Assembly (NCBI GenBank): GCA_027021385.1
Contig: JALUUL010000014.1
Span: forward strand, 62,001-126,000
DNA length: 64,000 bases
Direction of reading: 5' to 3'
Source: Planctomycetota bacterium
GTDB lineage: Bacteria > Planctomycetota > UBA1135 > GCA-002748355
Positions 17,751 to 25,662 of the stretch are shown piece by piece. The notes beneath the pieces are model-generated. The model worked only from the letters and a program-made list of their open reading frames with translations, did not search any database and had not been told where the DNA came from. Numbering within the stretch: position 1 is the first letter of the stretch; each line of letters begins with the position of its first letter. A program made the translations under genes and the position numbers.

Positions 17751-18511
17751 CCCTTCCCTCCATTCGCAAGACCGAGTTCCTCGACCCACAGACGCAAGCC
17801 CCTGCAAACGAGGTCGGGGACGACTTCGCCCTCACCGAGCACCTCCCGGAGCCGCGCGGCGTCCCCACCCGTCAACCACAGGCGATCCGGCACGCCCTTT
17901 GCTCGGCGGGCGAAGCTCCTGGCCGAGACCAGGACTTCCCGGGCCGTGCCCCGGAAGGCAGCCGCCAGGCCGGTTCTCAGGTTCCCCTCGGTATCCCGGG
18001 GGACCTCATCCCCCACGATCGCGGACCCGCCCCGAGCCATCTCCACCTCCAAGCGGAGCCCGGGGGCCGAAGTGGAGACCGCCTCGACGAGCGCCCCGAA
18101 GCCGGGGGCGATCGCGAGGCCGTAGATCCTCCCCTCGGGATCCACGGCGCTGGCCGTCAGGCAGGTTCCTGCATCCAGCACGAGTCCGCCCCCGGCTCCC
18201 ACGCGGAGGGCGTGGCAGGCCAGACGGCGATCGGGCCCCATCTCCTCGGGCCGGTCGTAGGCCGGATCCCCGGGAAGCGGGAAATCGAAGCCGGCCCAGA
18301 GCCCCTCCGGAACCGGCAGGCCATGGATCCTGGGGAGCCCCCGCGAGGCGGCGCCGAAGACCCGGGTCACCCCCCGGAGGGCGGCGGCGAGATCGGCTTC
18401 GTCCCCGCCCCCCTTGAACCTGCGGAAGGCATGGATCTCGCGGCTCCCCTCGAAGACCCTGCCCTTCAGGCTGCTGTTCCCGAGATCGAGGAAGAGGGAA
18501 CGGGGAGGCAT
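17747..18511 (-). CDS. coaX: Type III pantothenate kinase
   Basis: First enzyme of coenzyme A synthesis: phosphorylates pantothenate using ATP. The 254-residue protein has the CoaX hallmarks of the ASKHA fold: DLGNSS near the N-terminus (phosphate loop), MGPDRR around residue 90, LDAGTCLTA around 112-120 and a GLAIAPGF loop. Length is normal for the family. Its stop overlaps the GTG start of the MnmE-like gene (GTGA), and it follows the PDZ protein gene by 16 bp, so it is probably in the same transcription unit. Confidence 0.93.
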   Translation of the reverse strand: MPPRSLFLDLGNSSLKGRVFEGSREIHAFRRFKGGGDEADLAAALRGVTRVFGAASRGLPRIHGLPVPEGLWAGFDFPLPGDPAYDRPEEMGPDRRLACHALRVGAGGGLVLDAGTCLTASAVDPEGRIYGLAIAPGFGALVEAVSTSAPGLRLEVEMARGGSAIVGDEVPRDTEGNLRTGLAAAFRGTAREVLVSARSFARRAKGVPDRLWLTGGDAARLREVLGEGEVVPDLVCRGLRLWVEELGLANGGKG

Positions 18512-18527
18512 CGAGTCCTCGCGTTCG

Positions 18528-19688
18528 TCAGCGCCTGTCCGGAGGAGCCTGAAAGGTTCGCACGACGCGACGCCCGTTGCTGAGGAAAGTGAGTTCGAAG
18601 GTCCGGACCCCCCTGCGCCATTGCTCGCGCCCGGTCCGGATCGCGGAAGACTTGCCCTTGACCGGGGTCCCGTTGACCTCGATCAGGATGTCGCCCGCCT
18701 TCACCCCGAAGGAGCGGAGGCGTTCGGGGACCTTCCGAAAGCTGATACCGGTGACCTTGATCCTCCGGCCGGGATTCTTCGGGTCGCGCCACCAGTCGAC
18801 GAAGTCCTCCGCGCCCGTCTCCCGGAGCACCTCGTCGTATCGATCCTGGAACCGGTCCCGGTCCTTCCTCGAGACCATCCAGACGTTGCCCTCGAGGCGT
18901 TTCGTCACCTCCCCCGGATCCTTCCACTTCCCCCCGCGGCGTGCTTTCGGCGACGGGGACGCGCTCCCGGAACTCCCTCCGGCTCCGAATCCCTCGGGAA
19001 GATCCCCGAAGGACTCGTCGGAGATCGAGAACTGTCCGAGGTGCAGGGTCTCACGGATCCTGCGGCCCTTCCCCTCGGGATCGGGCCGGCTGAAGATCGT
19101 CCCGAGCCCGTCCTTCGTAACCCCCTCGAAACGGACGAGATCGTAGGGCTTGTAGAGACTGTCCCCGATTCTCAGGTCCTGGTAGATCGCGAGCCCTCCC
19201 CCCAGGTCTGGGTTCGGAACCGAATCCCTGGGACCGGCCGGGAGGTCCCCCGTCGTCGGCCCGTCCGGCACCTCGACGTTCGGGTCGAGATAGAGGACCT
19301 GGATGTAGGCCGTGTCGCCCGGGGCCCCGAGGAGCAGGCGGGGCTGGATGATCTCCGCCAGGGGTTTGATCGGGGGCTTCGGAGGCTCCTCTTTTTCCCG
19401 GGGTCCCTCGTCGGGGACCTCGACGACGGGCACCTTCCCGACCCAATTCGCAGTCTGGATCTTCTTCCACCAGGGATGATAGGCCTTGGAATAGTTCCAC
19501 GAGCTGCGTTCGGGTTGGGTCGCAACACCCTTCGCGCGCAGCTCCTTCGAGATCGCCGTGAACTCCTTGGCCGTCCTGGGAACCGGGACCCAGGTCATCG
19601 TCATGGCCTTCCGGGCCTCCCAGACCATCAGTCCCAGGAAGGTCGCCGCCAGCCCGTAGATCCCCAGTCCTATCGTCTCCGTCCGCAT
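18528..19688 (-). CDS. Single-pass membrane protein with C-terminal PDZ domain (GspC-like)
   Basis: The 386-residue protein has one N-terminal membrane segment (about residues 6-25), a Pro-rich linker near 90-105, a middle region with no recognised domain, and a C-terminal PDZ domain (about 305-380). The PDZ core reads GVKAGDILIEVNGTPVKG. This layout is that of GspC, the type II secretion protein that links inner membrane and secretin, or of a pilus-associated equivalent. It sits between a PilT/PilU ATPase and coaX. The homology region of GspC is not clearly identifiable, so only the fold and context support the role. ATG start; GAGGA lies 12 nt upstream. Confidence 0.65.
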   Translation of the reverse strand: MRTETIGLGIYGLAATFLGLMVWEARKAMTMTWVPVPRTAKEFTAISKELRAKGVATQPERSSWNYSKAYHPWWKKIQTANWVGKVPVVEVPDEGPREKEEPPKPPIKPLAEIIQPRLLLGAPGDTAYIQVLYLDPNVEVPDGPTTGDLPAGPRDSVPNPDLGGGLAIYQDLRIGDSLYKPYDLVRFEGVTKDGLGTIFSRPDPEGKGRRIRETLHLGQFSISDESFGDLPEGFGAGGSSGSASPSPKARRGGKWKDPGEVTKRLEGNVWMVSRKDRDRFQDRYDEVLRETGAEDFVDWWRDPKNPGRRIKVTGISFRKVPERLRSFGVKAGDILIEVNGTPVKGKSSAIRTGREQWRRGVRTFELTFLSNGRRVVRTFQAPPDRR

Positions 19689-19827
19689 TGATCCGCCATT
19701 CCTCGCCGGGTCCCGTTCGGGTCCCTGGATTCCTAGGATAGACGGGGGGAGGGTCGCCGTCTTCCCGGATCCTTCCGAAAGGAAGGAAGGGAACGGGGGC
19801 CGGAGGCCGTGCGCGAACCGCGGCCCC

Positions 19828-20925
19828 TCAGGCCCGGATCCCGGCCGACATCCCGCCCTTCGTGATGCCCCGCATCTGGAGCTTCAGCTCATCGGGGTTG
19901 TCGGAGGCCGCCAGGGCGTCCTCGAGTTCGATGTTCCCTGATTCGAAGAGACGGATCAGAGACTGGTTGAAGGTCATCGTTCCGTAGTACGAACCCTCGG
20001 CCAGGGCTTTCGGAAGCTCCCGGGTCCTCCCCTCTCCGAGCATCTCCCGAACGGTCGGGGTATTGATGAGGACCTCGACTGCCGGCATCTGCCCCTCGCC
20101 GTTCTTCAACCGGATCAACCGCAGGCTGATGACCCCCGCGAGATTCAGGGCCAGCTCCATCCTGAGCAGGTCGTGCTGGTGCGGAGGGAACAGGGAGATG
20201 ATCCGCTCGACGGTCTGGACCGAGTTCACGGTGTGGAGGGTCGAGAAGACCAGGTGGCCGGTCTCCGCCGCCTGGATTGCGGCCTCCATCGTCTCCTTGT
20301 CCCGCATCTCGCCGATCATGATGACGTCGGGCGCCTGACGCAGGGCCTGCTTCAGGGCCGCCGCGAAGCTCGGGGCGTCGGTTCCGATCTCCCTCTGACT
20401 AATGATGCTCCGCTTGTCCTCGAAGAGGTACTCGATCGGATCCTCGATTGTGATGATGTGCTTGGCCTGGGTCTGGTTGATGTATTCGACCATGGAGGCG
20501 AGGGTCGTCGACTTGCCGCTGCCCGCGACCCCGGTCGCAAGGATGAGGCCCCGCTCGAGCTTCGCGAGCTTCTGGAGCGACTCGACCGGAAGGTGCAGTT
20601 CCTTGAAACCCGGGACGTCGCGCTTGACGTGCCGGAAGACGAGGCTCACCCGCCCTCCTTGGAGGAACACGTTGCAGCGGAACCTCCCCAAGCCCTCGAC
20701 CGAAACGGCGCGATCGACCGACCCTTCCCTACGGAAGCGGTCGAGGCCCGACTTCCCGACCAGGGTGTCCAGGAACTCCCTCGTGACCTCCGAGGGGATC
20801 TTCTGATCGGAGACGAAGCGATACTGGCCGTTCAAACGGATCGCCGGGTAGCTACCGGTCTTGAGGACGAGGTCGGAAGCCCCTTCCTTGACCATCAGTC
20901 TGAGGAATTCCTCGATCTTCATCAT
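19828..20925 (-). CDS. pilT: PilT/PilU-family pilus retraction ATPase
   Basis: Cytoplasmic hexameric ATPase that powers type IV pilus retraction. The 365-residue protein has an N-terminal PAS-like domain and a RecA core. Walker A reads GVAGSGKST (usually GPTGSGKST), followed by an Asp box (TIEDPIEYLF), a Walker B region (DVIMIGEMRD) and a His box (TGHLVFSTLHT). The C-terminus (FNQSLIRLFESGNIELEDAL) and the lack of an AIRNLIRE motif look more like PilU than PilT. No PilB or PilC gene is nearby. It lies 57 bp after obg and 139 bp before the PDZ protein gene. The symbol marks the family only. Confidence 0.9.
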   Translation of the reverse strand: MMKIEEFLRLMVKEGASDLVLKTGSYPAIRLNGQYRFVSDQKIPSEVTREFLDTLVGKSGLDRFRREGSVDRAVSVEGLGRFRCNVFLQGGRVSLVFRHVKRDVPGFKELHLPVESLQKLAKLERGLILATGVAGSGKSTTLASMVEYINQTQAKHIITIEDPIEYLFEDKRSIISQREIGTDAPSFAAALKQALRQAPDVIMIGEMRDKETMEAAIQAAETGHLVFSTLHTVNSVQTVERIISLFPPHQHDLLRMELALNLAGVISLRLIRLKNGEGQMPAVEVLINTPTVREMLGEGRTRELPKALAEGSYYGTMTFNQSLIRLFESGNIELEDALAASDNPDELKLQMRGITKGGMSAGIRA

Positions 20926-20982
20926 GGGCGGCTCCTTCGGGAGGATGCCCCGGCCGGAAAACGGCCCGGAGATCCCGGTCTC

Positions 20983-22029
20983 TCATCCCCTATCGGCCGG
21001 GGGATGCCCGGCCCTTTGCCGGCCCTCCCCGGAATCCCCCTCGGCCTCCCCGGCGAGGAGTTCGGAGATCCGACGGCGGAGTTCCTTCAGCCCCCGGTGG
21101 CGGATCGATGACAACGGGAGGACGGGGCTTTCGAGGGCCTCGGCGAAGGCCTCGAACCTGGCTTCCGCCCCGGGTCCCTCGATCTTCGTCCCGGCAACGA
21201 GGGAGGGCCGCCCGGCTAGCTGCGGAGAATAGGCCTCGAGTTCCTTCCGGATCCCCGTATAGGCCTCGAAGGGGTCCGGTGCATCCTCCGAACAATCGAC
21301 GAGATGCAGGAGGATCCTCGTCCTCTCGACGTGCCGGAGGAAGCGGTGGCCGAGCCCCTTCCCCTCCGAGGCCCCCTCGATCAACCCGGGGATGTCCGCC
21401 ATCACACAGCTGCGGAACTCGCCGAGTTCGACGATGCCCAGACAGGGACGAAGGGTCGTGAAGGGGTAGGAGGCGATCTTGGGTCTCGCGGCCGAAAGGA
21501 CCGAGAGGAGAGTGGATTTGCCGGCGTTCGGAAGACCGATCAACCCGACGTCGGCGATGAGCTTGAGGACCAAGAGGAGTTCCCTCTCCTCTCCCGGGAG
21601 TCCTTTCTCGAACCGGCGGGGCGCGCGATTCGTCGAGGTCGCGAAGGCCTTGTTCCCGCGGCCCCGCTTCCCGCCCCGAGCGGCGACCAGCCGCGCTCCG
21701 GGCTCCACGAGATCGCCGAGCACGTTCCCGCGCAGAGCATCCTTGACGACCGTTCCCGGCGGGACCCGGAGGACGAGATCCCGCCCCCGAGCGCCGGTGC
21801 AGTTGTTCGGCCCGCCCGGACGCCCGTTCCCGGCCTCGAAGACCCCCTGTCCCCTCAGGGGGTGCAGGGACGATTCCATTGGATCCGCGAGGAGGATGAC
21901 CGCCCCGCCGTCCCCGCCGTCTCCGCCGTCCGGGCCACCGCGAGGAACGTATTTCTCTCTGCGGAAGGACATGCAGCCCTGCCCCCCCTTGCCCCCCCGG
22001 ACGGAGATCCGGATCTCATCGAGAAACAC
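20983..22029 (-). CDS. obgE: Obg/CgtA GTPase
   Basis: Conserved GTPase acting in 50S ribosome maturation and stress control. The 348-residue protein has the Gly-rich Obg fold at 1-158 (GGKGGQGCMSFRREKYVP, then GPDGGDGGDGG). The G domain follows, with GLPNAGKST, a switch at SYPFTTL, and DIPGLIEGA. The G4 motif, normally NKxD, reads TKIE, and the G5 region reads SSI, so guanine specificity may be altered. The C-terminus is short with no extra OCT domain. It follows rplU-rpmA in the usual rplU-rpmA-obg order, 44 bp after rpmA. Confidence 0.93.
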   Translation of the reverse strand: MFLDEIRISVRGGKGGQGCMSFRREKYVPRGGPDGGDGGDGGAVILLADPMESSLHPLRGQGVFEAGNGRPGGPNNCTGARGRDLVLRVPPGTVVKDALRGNVLGDLVEPGARLVAARGGKRGRGNKAFATSTNRAPRRFEKGLPGEERELLLVLKLIADVGLIGLPNAGKSTLLSVLSAARPKIASYPFTTLRPCLGIVELGEFRSCVMADIPGLIEGASEGKGLGHRFLRHVERTRILLHLVDCSEDAPDPFEAYTGIRKELEAYSPQLAGRPSLVAGTKIEGPGAEARFEAFAEALESPVLPLSSIRHRGLKELRRRISELLAGEAEGDSGEGRQRAGHPPADRG

Positions 22030-22073
22030 GGCCGCCCCCCGCCGGTAAACGGGGTCCAGGGCCCCGCCGAAGT

Positions 22074-22322
22074 TCAGTTCTCGATCGGTTCGACGTGGAC
22101 GCGCCGGTTCGACTGGTAGCGGACGACGCCGTCCGCGGTCGCGAAGAGGGTGAAATCATTGCCCAGCTTGACGTTGCGCCCGGGATGGAACCGCGTCCCA
22201 AGCTGGCGGACGAGGATCGATCCCGCCGTGACCCGTTGCCCCGCATAGACCTTGATCCCCCGGAACTGGGGGTTCGAGTCGCGGCCGTTCTTGGAGGTTC
22301 CCTGCCCCTTCTTGTGTGCCAT
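22074..22322 (-). CDS. rpmA: 50S ribosomal protein L27
   Basis: Large-subunit protein at the peptidyl-transferase centre. The 82-residue product begins [16 protein letters not shown], the mature-type N-terminus that needs no processing, and continues with the L27 core ([21 protein letters not shown]). The ATG at 22322 is the family start; the longer open frame upstream overlaps rplU out of frame. It lies 14 bp after rplU and before obg. Confidence 0.97.
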   Translation of the reverse strand: MAHKKGQGTSKNGRDSNPQFRGIKVYAGQRVTAGSILVRQLGTRFHPGRNVKLGNDFTLFATADGVVRYQSNRRVHVEPIEN

Positions 22323-22336
22323 GACTCCCTCCGCAC

Positions 22337-22648
22337 TCAGCCTTCGATCGAACGGACCCGGGCCCTCGTGTACTTCGCCCGGAAGCCCGTCTTGCGGCGG
22401 TAGCCCTTCCGGCGCTTGAACTTGCCAATGACGAGTTTGGGCCCCGGAACGGCTTCCAGGATTTCCAGGACGACCCGGGCCCCCTCGACCAGGGGGGCGC
22501 CGATCCGGGTTTCCTCCCCTCCCAGGACGCAGACCTCGTCGAGGACGAGTTCCTGTCCCGGCTCCCCCTCGGGGAGATGGTCCAGGAGCACGAGGTCCCC
22601 TTCTTCGACGCGGATCTGGCGGTTGCGGTCCTTGACGATGGCGTACAT
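22337..22648 (-). CDS. rplU: 50S ribosomal protein L21
   Basis: Large-subunit protein contacting 23S rRNA domain VI. The 103-residue product begins [18 protein letters not shown] and ends with the Lys/Arg-rich L21 tail ([16 protein letters not shown]). Length is standard. It is first in rplU-rpmA-obg, with a readable promoter about 57-85 nt upstream. Confidence 0.97.
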   Translation of the reverse strand: MYAIVKDRNRQIRVEEGDLVLLDHLPEGEPGQELVLDEVCVLGGEETRIGAPLVEGARVVLEILEAVPGPKLVIGKFKRRKGYRRKTGFRAKYTRARVRSIEG

Positions 22649-22704
22649 CGGAACGGCCTTTCAGGAATCGGCGGGGGCCGGTATCCCGGCGGAAAAGGGC
22701 GGGG

Positions 22705-22733
22705 ATCCTACCCCCGTCCCGAGAGCCCTGCAA
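22705..22733 (-). promoter_or_regulatory. Sigma-70-type promoter for rplU-rpmA-obg
   Basis: On the minus strand, TTGCAG (22733-22728) and TAGGAT (22710-22705) are separated by exactly 17 bp. The predicted start is about 50 nt before the rplU ATG. It lies just past the RNase E/G coding end. Confidence 0.6.
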
Positions 22734-22796
22734 GACCCAGGCCCCCCCTTCTCCGCCCCGACGCCGTGGGAGCGGCCCCCTCCGCCGCGGGGGACC

Positions 22797-24998
22797 TCAG
22801 GCGTGGACCCCGAGTCCGGCGGGTATATTGACCTTGATCTCCTTTCCCTGGGCGTCGAGGAAGCGGTAGTGGACAACATCGACCGGATAGCTCGACTCCG
22901 AATGCGTCGAGATCACGCGGTCGAAATCGAGTTCGACCTGCACGAGGCTTCGCCGCTTCCGATTCTCGAGCCAGGAGGCGACCTCGGGATGGAGATAGGC
23001 CTCGAGGTGCCGGAAGCCGGGAAGCCTCGCCAGGGCCCGGATCTCGCGCAGGACCGCCAGGGCCTTGCTCTGGACCGTCCGAACCAGGCTCGTTCCCTTG
23101 CAGGTCGGACAGGTCTGGAAAACCGTCCTCTTCAGGCCGGGGCCGACCCGTTGCCGGGTCAGTTCCAGGAGTCCGAAGATCGAGATCCTCCCGACGTTGA
23201 TGCGCGCCCGGTCCCCTTTCAGGGCCTCACGGAACCGGCGCTCGATCTCGCGGCGATGCCTCTCCTGCGTCATGTCGATAAAGTCGACGATGATGACGCC
23301 TCCGAGGTCCCGGAGACGTAATTGCCGGACTATCTCGGGGATCGCCTCGCGGTTCATCCGGAAGGCTGTCTCCTCGAGATTCGAACCCGGTTTGAACTTG
23401 CCGGAGTTGACGTCGATCGCGACGAGGGCCTCGGTCTGCTCGATGACGATCGACCCTCCGTTCGGAAGGTCCACCTTCGGCTTGTAGAGGTCCTCGACCG
23501 CGGCCTCGAGGCCGTAGGAGAGGAAGAGGGGAGCGTGCCCCGAATGGTGCTTGATCTTGTCCGTGTGCTGGGGCATCAGCTTGGCGACGAAGTCCTTGAC
23601 TCGCTCGTAGACGGGTTCCGCGTCGATGACGACCTCGTCGATGTCCTGGGAAAACAGGTCCCGGATCGTGCGCAGGACGAGATCGGATTCGAGATAAAGG
23701 GGAGTAGGGGCCCGCGTGACGCGGGCGCGCTGGACGATGACCCCCCAGAGCTTCTCGAGATACTCGAGGTCCCGACTCAGGTCGGCCGCGCTCTTCTTGA
23801 TTCCGGCCGTGCGGACGATGAATCCGATTCCTCCCGATCCGGTCCGATCGAGGTCTCGCACGATCCGCTTCAAGCGGCGCCGCTCCCTCGGGTCCTCGAT
23901 CTTCCGGCTGACTCCACACTTGGGCAGGCTCGGCATCAGGACCAGGCAGCGGCCGGGAAGTGAGAGGTAGGTCGTCAGGGTCGGCCCCTTCGCCCCGATC
24001 CCCTCCTTCGTGATCTGAACTACGACCTCCTGGCCCTTCTTCAGGAGTTCCTGGATCGGCCGCGAGGCCCGTCTCCTGGATTCCCCGGGGCTCCGCTTCG
24101 GCCGGCGGCGCTTCTCGGTCCGCCGCTTCCCCAAGTGCTTGACCGGGACCTCTTCCGCTTTCTTGGAAGTTTCCTCGGAAGACTTGCCCCCCCCCTTGGC
24201 CGGACCGTTCCGGCGCCGCCGGCGGCGGCGGCGACGACGGCCCTCTCCCGTCTCCGAACCGTCCTCCCCGCCTCCCCCGGCCTTCTGGGCCGCCCCGGTC
24301 TCCGGCAGGGTTCCATTCGAAACCTCCCCTCCCTCGGAGGCGGAGGCCGAGGATTCGCAATAGAGAACGGGCCCCCGGCCCTCCTCGGGCTCCTCGTCCT
24401 CTTCGGGTTCCTCGTCTTCGTCGGGTTCCTCGTCCTCTTCGGGGAGGTCCGGCCCCTCCGTCTCCGGAAGACCGGAATCGGAGGGCGGCTCCTCTCCGAG
24501 AGATTCGCCGGCAGGTCCCCCGGGAAGGGAATTCTCCGCCCCCTCCTCCGGTCCGTCCGCGATCTCGGACTCCGCGGCGTCCTCCTCCACCGCCGCATCT
24601 TCCGCCGCCGGGACTCCGGGAGCCTCGCCGCTCCCCGCCCCCGTCGCCCCCTCGTCCTCCTCCTCGTCGTCCTCGAGCAGGGCCGACTGGACGGCTTCGG
24701 GTCCTTCCCCCTCCGCCGCGCGCGCCTTCCCCGTCAGGATGTCATCGAGGGAGAACTGGGGATCCCCGTAGGCCGGAAGGACGTCGGAAGCATGGAGGAA
24801 TCCGTTCCGATCCCCGCCGAAGCTGACGAAGGCGGCACCGATGCTGGGTTCGATATTGACGACCCGGCCCTTGTAGATGTTCCCCAGATGGGACTCCCGT
24901 CCCGCGAGTTCGACGTTGAGTTCCTGCAGGATCCCGTTTTCGACGATCGCGATTCTGCATTCCTCAGGATCGCCGGCGTTGACCAGCATCCGCTTCAT
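22797..24998 (-). CDS. rne: Ribonuclease E/G with a large insert in its S1 domain
   Basis: Endoribonuclease for mRNA decay and rRNA/tRNA processing. In the 733-residue protein the S1 domain starts normally (about 36-78, YKGRVVNIEPSIGAAFVSFG). It is then interrupted by about 230 residues (80-313): a very acidic stretch (100-207) followed by a basic one with ten consecutive Arg (254-263). S1 resumes at 315-358. The catalytic core is intact: AIDVNSGKF with Asp529, VDFIDM with Asp572, and the zinc-link CPTC (Cys630, Cys633). The long C-terminal degradosome scaffold of proteobacterial RNase E is absent. It follows pilQ, with its own promoter and a leader of about 560 nt. Confidence 0.92.
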   Translation of the reverse strand: MKRMLVNAGDPEECRIAIVENGILQELNVELAGRESHLGNIYKGRVVNIEPSIGAAFVSFGGDRNGFLHASDVLPAYGDPQFSLDDILTGKARAAEGEGPEAVQSALLEDDEEEDEGATGAGSGEAPGVPAAEDAAVEEDAAESEIADGPEEGAENSLPGGPAGESLGEEPPSDSGLPETEGPDLPEEDEEPDEDEEPEEDEEPEEGRGPVLYCESSASASEGGEVSNGTLPETGAAQKAGGGGEDGSETGEGRRRRRRRRRRNGPAKGGGKSSEETSKKAEEVPVKHLGKRRTEKRRRPKRSPGESRRRASRPIQELLKKGQEVVVQITKEGIGAKGPTLTTYLSLPGRCLVLMPSLPKCGVSRKIEDPRERRRLKRIVRDLDRTGSGGIGFIVRTAGIKKSAADLSRDLEYLEKLWGVIVQRARVTRAPTPLYLESDLVLRTIRDLFSQDIDEVVIDAEPVYERVKDFVAKLMPQHTDKIKHHSGHAPLFLSYGLEAAVEDLYKPKVDLPNGGSIVIEQTEALVAIDVNSGKFKPGSNLEETAFRMNREAIPEIVRQLRLRDLGGVIIVDFIDMTQERHRREIERRFREALKGDRARINVGRISIFGLLELTRQRVGPGLKRTVFQTCPTCKGTSLVRTVQSKALAVLREIRALARLPGFRHLEAYLHPEVASWLENRKRRSLVQVELDFDRVISTHSESSYPVDVVHYRFLDAQGKEIKVNIPAGLGVHA

Positions 24999-25568
24999 GG
25001 GTCCTCCCGGATCGGAGGCCCGACGGAGCGCGGTCGGAGGGGGATCGTCCTGAAGAACCGCGGGAGGGATCCGGAGGGGACCCCCCCGGGATCCTCGCGG
25101 GTCCTGATCGTGGGAAGCCTTCCACCCGGAGGAAGGAGGGGTTCGAGCCCCTCCCTCCGCCGGGATTCGGGTTCGGAACCGGCGGCGGGATCCTTCGGGG
25201 TTTCCCGCCTCCGCGGGCCGAAAGAACCGCCGGTTCCACGTCCAGATGATCCTCGCGGGTCCGCCTTTCCGGATATCGACTCCGGGGATCCGGAGTCCTA
25301 CGGCGGACGAGCGACACTCCCGGGGAGTGCGGATTCCTCCGAGGCGGGAAGCTCCGCTGCGGGCGTCCTCTTCGTTCTGCCTCGAATGCCATTCGGTATC
25401 TCATGGCGGTCCCGGCGACCGGAAAGTCGTGGGCGCTTCCGGCCGCCCCTGCGCGGGCGGGGGGTCCTCCCCGCCCGGAATTCCCGACCCGCACCCCCGA
25501 GGAGCGCGGATCCCGCGGACCCGGGGGCCCGCGAACCTCACCCGGCAACCGCCCGGCAAGAAAGGTTC
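24999..25568 (-). promoter_or_regulatory. Long structured leader of the RNase E/G gene
   Basis: The stretch between the putative promoter and the rne ATG has no convincing gene. Several stems are strong: 11 bp between 25175-25185 and 25227-25237, an 11-bp-class hairpin at 25128-25158 with a perfect GGAGGGG/CCCCTCC core, and a perfect 7-bp stem with 6-nt loop at 25278-25297. E. coli rne is known to be autoregulated through cleavage of a long leader; the same is inferred here from position and structure only. Confidence 0.45.
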
Positions 25569-25597
25569 ACCGTAGCACCCCCGGAGAGGGATCTCAA
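25569..25597 (-). promoter_or_regulatory. Extended -10 promoter upstream of rne
   Basis: TTGAGA (25597-25592) and TACGGT (25574-25569) on the minus strand are 17 bp apart, with a TGC extended -10 directly before the hexamer. It lies about 65 nt past the pilQ stop and about 570 nt before the rne ATG. Confidence 0.5.
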
Positions 25598-25662
25598 TCC
25601 AGACTCCGGGCCCCCCCCTTCCTCCTCACGCCCGCCAGACCAGGATGCGGGAAGGATACGGC

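Noticed and set aside
25137-25150. T-arm-like GGGGTTCGAGCCCC, suggesting a tRNA
   Set aside because: The loop is 6 nt rather than 7 and no acceptor, D or anticodon arms can be placed around it; it belongs to a leader hairpin.
24999-25548. Minus-strand frame in the rne leader that could encode a small protein
   Set aside because: Its product is almost all Arg, Pro, Gly and Ser, shows no domain and runs into rne out of frame.
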